Shown here piece after piece: positions 58,175 to 64,000 of a DNA stretch of 64,000 nucleotides (positions within the stretch are counted from its first letter, which is position 1; every line of letters begins with the position of its first letter). The stretch is from NCBI GenBank assembly GCA_973895155.1, contig OZ316894.1:3286001-3350000 (forward strand), in the 5' to 3' direction. Both the position numbers and the translations under genes were made by a program. The DNA is from Marsupella aquatica. Taxonomy: Eukaryota; Marchantiophyta. The notes under the pieces are model-generated. The model was not told the origin of the DNA, ran no database searches, and was given only the letters and a program-made list of their open reading frames with translations.

Positions 58175-59848
58175 CTAAGGAAGCTTTGTCTGCCGACGTG
58201 CATCTCCCCTCTGTGGATCTAGCTCCACTACTGCTCCTCGGGGCTCAAGAGCTTTGGCTGCCCCACGTGTCAAAGCTGCTGATGCATCAATATGTGCAGT
58301 GCCACACATGAATCCCATGGTGGCAAGATCTCCATCAACTCCATAAGATGTGGAAGGACCATGGGATGTGGAAGGTCCATAGGATGTAGATGCCCCATCA
58401 CCAGAAGTAGGTCTCACCTGGGAACTAGCCATGGCAGCTAGCTGTTGCTCCAATTGAGAAATCTTAGCATCCTTTGGATCTATGGTTACAGTAGGGGCAG
58501 CGTCACCTCCCTGTCTCCCTGCATGTGGCATGCCACGACCACGTCCACCACCTCTACCTCCTCCTTCTCTTCCCTGATCATGTGTACGGGATCCTCCCCT
58601 CCGTAACTCAGGGTGGAGTGAGAAACACCTATCCTTGGTGTGTCCAGGAGCTCCACAATGATCACACTGTCGCTGATCAGGTGCTGATGCTCCCCCTGAT
58701 CCTCTATGATCTGGACAATATCTTTGTGCATGATCCCCACCACAGGTCCAACATCTTGACTGTTGTCCAGCATAAGAGGGCATAGGTCTCTGGCTGGTAG
58801 ACTCTCGTGCAGTAGGCTTCTCCCTCTGGCTCTTCCGTGCAGTAGACTGTGGTGTGGATGTAGATGCAGCCTTTGGTGCTTCCTTGGCAAATCCAGAAGT
58901 CACCACCTTCTCATTCACCATATTGAGCTCAATGCGCTCAGAAAGGGTGAAAACAACTGCTAATGTGGGATCTACATCCCTAAGCAGAGTGACATCTCTC
59001 ACTCTGTGTCGCAATTCTCTGTCCAGAATTGCATACCAAAACTGGACTGCCTGAGCCTCTGTCACTCCCTTGGTGACAGTGATCAATCTGCGCATACGTG
59101 TGTATGCCTAACGTAGGCTCTCTCCAATCTTGCGTTAGAACTCCTGAAGACCCTTCAACTTATCAGTTCTCACACTCTGATAGTTCTGCTTCAGTACCTC
59201 AAAGAATTCCACCACAAGATTAAATGCTGGCGCAACTCCAGTTCCTATCACAATCACACCGGCAGGAGTAGTGGTGGATGCTGCTGGAGTACTGCTGGTG
59301 GATGGTATGCCACTCTGGCTAGTGCTGCTAGAAGAGGCAACAGCTGTGGCAATGGGTTGGGCAGCCGCACTAGTGCCATAGGTGATGGACACGTAATTAG
59401 GTGACCAATGCTGCCTCCATGCCTCAATCTCAACCAAATGAGCCTTCCGAAACTCATAGTAGTCATCCATGGGTGGCCCCTCCAAATGCTGAAATAATCT
59501 CTTCCATGCCATGAAAGGGTTAAACAACGTGGCGTTACGCAATGTCTGCATATCGCACCACGTATCAAACTCCTGGATGAAGTCATCCAGATCAGTTGTG
59601 CCAACTGCACCAGAGTATCATCGTGGGCCCTTTGTAGCCCCGTACATCTCGTCCATATCCCACAACAAAGGTGCAACCACCTGATGATGAGGAGAACTGG
59701 TCACTGAGTCCTCATCAAAATCACTGTCTGAAGCTGCACTGCTGACTGCTACCAATGCCGCTGGCCGAAACTGTGCCCCACTCCGAGTGAAACCGGTCCA
59801 TCGTTCATCGGGTAATCCAGCAGCACCAGAAGAATCCGTGGTGACCAA
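58175..59848 (-). pseudogene. gypsy gag with two zinc knuckles
   Basis: The probable start is the ATG at 59848. A capsid-like region (FIQEFDTWCDMQTLRNATLF, WKRLFQHLEG, then GESLR...AYTRMRRLITV, AVQFWYAILDRELRHRV) is followed by a basic segment. Two nucleic-acid-binding knuckles follow: CWTCGGDHAQRYC (about 58730-58765) and CDHCGAPGHTKDRC (about 58640-58680). After them comes an Arg/Gly-rich stretch and a helix (KISQLEQQLAAM). Gag packages the element RNA. In-frame stops are TGA 59618, TAA 59135 and TAG 59108. Confidence 0.85.
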
Positions 59849-61101
59849 CGCTAACCTAATCTATGTGCTAACCCTAAGGGCAATCTATCCCTGTTAGCAC
59901 CACAAGCACTCACCATGGTGTGTTGGGCATCACTCCAACATCACCAGGAGAGAAATACATAACACAACTAGAATGTCCGGTTGCAAACCCGGATCACTCC
60001 TATAGAATCAAGCGCCCACGCCAAACTAACATGGCGCATAACAGGAAGCATGTGTGGAGAGGATCCAACAACAAGAAGAGGATTTACCACAACTCTCCAC
60101 ACCAATCAATCAGAAATACATGTAAATAATGTGCATATAGTTCAATGTAGGGCCTTCATAATAGGCTTCAAGAATCCCGCGTCAATTATTCAAGAATCCA
60201 TCGCAAACTAGCTAAAACAAAGTATCTAGATGAATTCAAAAGTGCATAAAACCCCTAGGGCCTCATTCCTTGGACATCAAATGTGGAAGGAAGCATGTAC
60301 AATGTACCACATAGAAACTTGCTAGTTAAGCGCATGAGAGGAGGAATAGCTTTGGGATGGGTGACCTCTCACTTGTCATTATGCACCAAATCTGCCACTC
60401 CAAAATGGCAGCACTTGCAAGTACTCCTCACGTCCAGCAAGCTGGCTTGCTGACCCGCCCGCTCTGCCCTCACGCCCCTCGTCCCGAGTAACCACGAGTT
60501 GCCTCGAAGCCTCGAAACGCCGAGATGAGCCAAAGAGTGAGCCCTTCACGCCCGCTACGCCAAATCGAGTTTCGGCAACATTCAGATTTCCGTCTCTCAG
60601 TTTCCCTTCACAGAACGACGTACAGTCGAGAGTTGCGGATCAGCTACGAGCAGTCGGCGCCCTGTCGATCGGATCCGCAAGTTGCAGCAACTTCGCGCGG
60701 ATTGGCCCTTCCACATAACCGCGCGGAGCATCGGCAGATCGCCGCTTCACTTGCGCCTTATCACAGTAGTCAAAAATCAGATCTGAAGCCTCGTGGATGA
60801 CTTCCACTGTCCGACGATCTGCCAACATTCGCGGAATGCTTTCCTCCACGAAAACCAACATTCAAACTCGGCTACAACAGCAGCGTTATGTGCCCAGATC
60901 CGGTGACACAATGAGCAATCTTCAATGATCTGTGATCTCTTTCCTCAAAATAGCATTCGCCAACACAAACTGCAGCAGATTGAAGGACTAACAATCTACT
61001 CAATGAGATCCGAGATACCACGGATCCACGCAACAGATTGAAACGATTTCCACAAACCGTCACCAACTCAATCAATCCGATTCGCATCTGATCTTTCAAT
61101 G
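59849..61101 (-). other. gypsy element leader, 1.25 kb, no clear primer-binding site
   Basis: Between segment b and the gag ATG the DNA has no long reading frame. Immediately after b the element-orientation sequence is ACATTGAAAGATCAGATGCG, which does not start with the TGG expected of a tRNA-primed site. A TGGGCGCTTGATTCTATAGG-like site (near 60001-60025) is a weak candidate. The segment shows no copy of repeat a. Confidence 0.5.
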
Positions 61102-61431
61102 TAATCTCAATACAATCGGCACAACGATCCCGGTCAACAATACCCCATCGATCCCGCACCGATCCGATCACACACGTATGTCAAGCCAACGCACCTTGCA
61201 CTACTCAAGGAATCCACGTTACACAAGCGGAGCTCACAGCCACCATAGCCACACTCAAGCTCCTCTCTCTCCAAGGCTCAACATTGAAAGATGACCTTTC
61301 AATGCCTCACAAGTGAGAAGTACCCTCTCACACAAACCTGACGGAACCTTATCGGTTCCAATAGCACTCATACCAAACGTACATACTCTAATAGCACGAT
61401 ATACTACTACACTACTCAGAATGGTGTGATA
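61102..61431 (-). repeat. gypsy element repeat segment b, outer copy
   Basis: 330 bases nearly identical to 52086-52414. It forms the right end of the element and is followed by GACT and the PHD gene. Confidence 0.9.
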
Positions 61432-61671
61432 GACTGCACAGGGGCAAGAGTCATTAGGGGCTTTATCTCCAACCACATAATGAAATTGCCTGTGACATGG
61501 CCCATCACAAATTACCAACTTCCCACCATGCTCACAAATTGCACAAACATGAGGGCTGGTTTGTAGAATCTCTTGCTCAAAGAACAAGGGAATACGCAAT
61601 ACCTCTTCTAAAGAGGCTCCTCTGTCAGAGGACGGTGTTGCTTTCTTTATGTTTGAAGTCCTTGTCGGCAT
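61432..61671 (-). pseudogene. EDM2-like PHD gene 2, 5' part
   Basis: The ATG at 61671 opens MPTRTSNIKKATPSSDR, then CAICEHGGKLVICDGPC with RQFH and NDSCPCAV up to the gypsy insertion. It matches the first finger of the PHD gene at 31866 in spacing and in the CxIC...GPC...FH signature. The remainder is at 51509-51947. The insertion falls inside the first zinc-finger unit, so neither half can work alone. Confidence 0.85.
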
Positions 61672-62193
61672 GGTTACAACTGAAATCATCACAAAGCACA
61701 TCACATATGAGAGGGACATGTATGATAGTGGGCAATCCATAGACAAAGATAAGGTTAATCATAGCACTTGGAGAAATCCACATTTCAAGTAGTTACAAAC
61801 CTGCTCCAATGATCTGCAATCCTCCCTCCCAAATGAAGTCAACTACACAGTGCAGCCTGGACACCCACCAACCAAGACATACATAAATACAATGCCAGCT
61901 TGCGAAACTTTGCCACATAATGGGAATGAAAATTATTCTCATATATCATGGATGGTACAATTGCAGCCTTGCAAACAAAGGCCTAGTCATCCTGCTAGTC
62001 ATATATGAACAACGCATCCATGTACTATCAGGGACTACAATGTCAAGCATCCATGGGCTGTAACCTTAGCTTGATCTGGAATATTATCTGGGGCTACAAT
62101 ATCAAGCTCAGTTATATGTGGAATAGTATCTGGGACTACAATGTCAAGCGTGTCCGGGATGACAATCTTGCGTAAAAGACACTCATTTTGAGG
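61672..62193. other. region upstream of PHD gene 2
   Basis: No gene recognised on its own. On the minus strand near 62030-62180 a repeated peptide-like unit (DIVVPDTIP, DIVAPDNIP) follows the Cys-rich frame below after an in-frame TGA, so it may be a decayed extension of it. Confidence 0.35.
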
Positions 62194-62433
62194 TCAAATG
62201 GTTGGCCTTATACAAGAGCACCTCCAGCAACGTGTGACAACTTTGCCATGCTTTCCCATGTATGTCCTAGTAACAAGTCTTCCACGCATTTTCAAGCAGA
62301 AGCAATGGAACCATTCAAAATTGCCATCACCAACCCTGCACTTCACACAAGATTCACACCAGCAGCATTCATCTGGATGCTGCAGAAGGAGCTTCTCATA
62401 ATTTGCTTCTAATGTAATGCCCAATTTAGCCAT
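62194..62433 (-). pseudogene. Cys-rich zinc-binding-like fragment
   Basis: A minus-strand frame of 79 residues holds closely spaced cysteines: DECCWCESCVKC, FEWFHCFC and RCWRCSC. The spacing suggests a zinc-binding module (the WFHC part resembles a PHD core) but I cannot assign a family. It is upstream of, and on the same strand as, PHD gene 2, and stops at a TGA beyond which protein-like sequence continues. It may be a 5' exon of the same transcription unit. Confidence 0.35.
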
Positions 62434-62930
62434 GGCACTATTTCTTTTACTCGGTGAATGGCCAGGCGATCAGACGTGCAATGACAGGCAACTTACAATT
62501 CACGGGGTACAGTATGTGCTCTAGCAAATTGCTTCACCGCAAGTGCTGGTGCTCACAGCTGCAAGCGCTGATGACAACCTCTACAATTGCTTTTGCAACC
62601 TGTGAACAAAATTAAAACCACCATTTCAATAAGTTTCAAATGCTGCAAGCGCTGAAGACAACCAATTGGCCATGCTTATTACGACAGCAATAAACAAATA
62701 ATTGGGCTCAACAAACTTGAATAGCTAACCTGAATAGGATCAAGTTCAGAATCCGGAATGGTAATGCCCTTGCCCAGAAGCTTGAGAAACAAAAGAGAAA
62801 ACAAGCAAACGAGCCTCATCTGTTACCGACCACATCTTGACCAGGCCCGCCACTCAGTATGGCTGGAGGCTATGGTCCCCCCTGAGTAAACACTTACATA
62901 CACACTTAAAGAAAATTGCAGGAACCAGCC
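62434..62930. other. non-coding stretch, nothing recognised
   Basis: No supported coding. Two copies of a phrase 'gctgcaagcgctgaagac / gctgcaagcgctgatgac' lie near 62560 and 62645. Confidence 0.4.
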
Positions 62931-62937
62931 GACGGGT

Positions 62938-63150
62938 CAATGTATGGATGATGTCGAGACAAATGACAACAGTACTCAATATTCGGCTGGGAAGTCAAAA
63001 ATGGATCTCAGTAGTGGCTCCAAACCATAGCTGCAAGGGCATGGCGAGCTTTAGACTGAGGACAAAAAACTGAAAGAGCTTATCGCCATTCACGGAGCTC
63101 AGAACTGGAATTTTACTTCTGATAAGCTAAACGGGCAGATCAGGTGCCAC
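62938..63150 (+). pseudogene. R2R3-MYB gene fragment
   Basis: The + strand reads MDDVETNDNSTQYSAGKS, then after two in-frame TAGs EDKKLKELIAIHGAQNWNF and SDKLNG. The block LKELxxxxGAQNWNxxxxKLxG is the R2 repeat of plant R2R3-MYB transcription factors, including one of the core tryptophans. The usual RSGKSCRLRW that follows is missing, and the sequence runs directly into carotenoid dioxygenase-like DNA. It is a fragment, not a working gene. Confidence 0.6.
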
Positions 63151-63159
63151 ATCGTCTAC

Positions 63160-63765
63160 GACCGCTACCAGATAAGGTGTGCCATGCGTGGCCTGTCTAG
63201 ACCAACACTGGTGCATGACTTGGCGATTACCCGTGACTATGTTGTCTTCATGGACTGTCCGCTGCGTCTCGATCCAAAGCGGATGGTCATGAAGGATCAA
63301 ATTGCAATCGCTCACAGCACAAGCACGCCTTTCCGTTTAGGTCTACTGCCGAAATATGCCAAGGATGAAACGGAGATGCGCTGGTCCGACTTTCCTTCAG
63401 CCATCAATTTCCACGTCGCAAACGGATGGTAGGAAGGAGATGAAATCGTTTTAGTTACGTGCCGAATGCCAACAGTGGATCTGCTTCGGATCACTGACGC
63501 TTGCCCGCGATTGCACGAGTATCGGATCAACTGGAAGACTGGAGAGACTACGGACAGAAGGCTGGGGGAGTTCGATACTGAATATCCCGCGATTAACAAG
63601 AATTATATTGGCAAGAAGACCTGATACATCTACACAGCTACTCGTTCAGCTGCAGTCAACAGCCAATCTAGCAGATATGGAATCATTAAATTTGATTTGA
63701 GTAACGGACCGGAGTTGGGTAAAGAAACACTGCAGGTCGGAGGGAATGTGGGAGGTGTCTTCTGG
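63160..63765 (+). pseudogene. carotenoid cleavage dioxygenase fragment
   Basis: The translation LSRPTLVHDLAITRDYVVFM, LGLLPKYAKDETEMRW and INFHVANGW corresponds to the central part of carotenoid cleavage dioxygenases. Both His in VHDLAIT and NFHVANGW correspond to iron ligands of the family. After a TAG at 63430 (where the family has an acidic residue) it continues EGDEIVLVTCRMP, LHEYRINWKTGET and YPAINKNYIGKKT, then a TGA, and IIKFDLSNGPELGKETLQVG. These enzymes cut carotenoids to apocarotenoids. The N-terminal third and the C-terminal end are absent, so it is a decayed fragment. Confidence 0.8.
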
Positions 63766-64000
63766 CATGGGCTTCAAACAATAGCAAGCAAGCACAAGCA
63801 TGAAACAATAGCAAGCAACCAAGCACGATTGTCAAAGCAGAAAGCGCCCACCACCCGGTTGAGCAACGTACATAGCAATGCTGGCAGCAGCCCTGGCACT
63901 CCTGTTTGAGCAAGCATTGAGAGAGAGCAGCAACGCAGCACTCTCGCTCCCATTTCAGCAAGCTAGCATGCAGCTCCCATTTCAGCAAGGTAGCAGCTTC
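63766..64000. repeat. low-complexity AGCAAGCA-rich DNA
   Basis: Irregular repeats of AGCAAGCA, ATAGCAAGCA and CTCCCATTTCAGCAAG run to the window end. No coding. Confidence 0.5.

Larger units (their letters stand above)
51948..61431 (-). mobile_element. Ty3/gypsy-type retroelement with methyltransferase, PHD finger and split direct repeats
   Basis: The 9484-base element runs right to left. Its ends are TGTC...; the right end reads TATCAC where the internal copy has TGTCAC. It is flanked by GACT on both sides. Order of domains on the minus strand: gag, protease, cytosine-5 DNA methyltransferase, reverse transcriptase/RNase H, integrase, PHD finger. That gag-PR-RT-RH-IN order is that of Ty3/gypsy. 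All domains lie in one frame interrupted by twelve stops and no frameshift. The repeats are not two plain LTRs: segment b (61102-61431) stands at the 5' side, and a (52417-52556), b (52086-52414), a (51948-52085) at the 3' side. Confidence 0.85.

Noticed and set aside
31866-59848. TAG reassigned to glutamine in this organism
   Set aside because: TAG often falls where Gln is expected, but the crotonase ends naturally at TAG and a CCD fragment has TAG at an acidic position. CHG-methylation decay explains the pattern with known plant biology. Kept only as an alternative.

Overview
This window looks like nuclear DNA of a streptophyte, most likely a non-seed plant or a charophyte alga. The reasons are plant-type CACTA transposase genes with introns, EDM2-like PHD proteins, relics of a plant R2R3-MYB gene and a carotenoid cleavage dioxygenase gene, and a Ty3/gypsy element carrying a cytosine-5 DNA methyltransferase (such captures are, from memory, reported in streptophyte algae and dinoflagellates). 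The species is not determined. The sequence is AT-rich and gene-poor, and consists almost entirely of mobile elements at different stages of decay. No rRNA gene, ordinary tRNA gene, CRISPR array or organelle fragment was seen.

Layout. Bases 1-25 kb are mostly non-coding: MITEs (95, 4601, 8554, 24408), SINE-like pieces, a 1.2 kb minisatellite (6.6-7.7 kb), a ruined DUF7869-type transposase-like gene (9.5-13.2 kb), and one non-transposon gene. That gene, at 19.1-20.0 kb, is a secreted-type enoyl-CoA hydratase (crotonase) broken by one frameshift.

Bases 25490-42888 form one CACTA (En/Spm) element of 17.4 kb, defined by CACTAG...CTAGTG ends and a CGG target duplication. It carries an EDM2-like PHD gene, a double-BRCT gene, the TPase gene, and a multi-exon second gene (TNPA-like position) with RG-rich and GW repeats. 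Next come a 0.9 kb foldback element and a MITE fragment.

Bases 44.4-51.0 kb (minus strand) hold a decayed transposase gene of another DNA transposon family, itself split by a 1.9 kb element bearing inverted arrays of a 24-base repeat. A second EDM2-like PHD gene lies upstream of it. That gene is cut in two by a 9484-base Ty3/gypsy element (51948-61431); deleting the element and one GACT restores the PHD reading frame.

The gypsy element encodes, in one frame, gag, protease, a cytosine-5 DNA methyltransferase, reverse transcriptase/RNase H, a DDE integrase and a terminal PHD finger. Its repeats are arranged b-genes-a-b-a (split direct repeats) instead of two ordinary LTRs. Of twelve in-frame stops, ten are TAG. 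The last 3 kb (61.7-64 kb) contain the PHD gene start, a Cys-rich fragment, and MYB and CCD gene fragments joined in the same strand.

A common thread is that all three large coding elements carry, or lie beside, PHD-type chromatin readers, and one also carries a DNA methyltransferase. This suggests elements equipped to act on, or survive in, silenced chromatin; that functional reading is inference.
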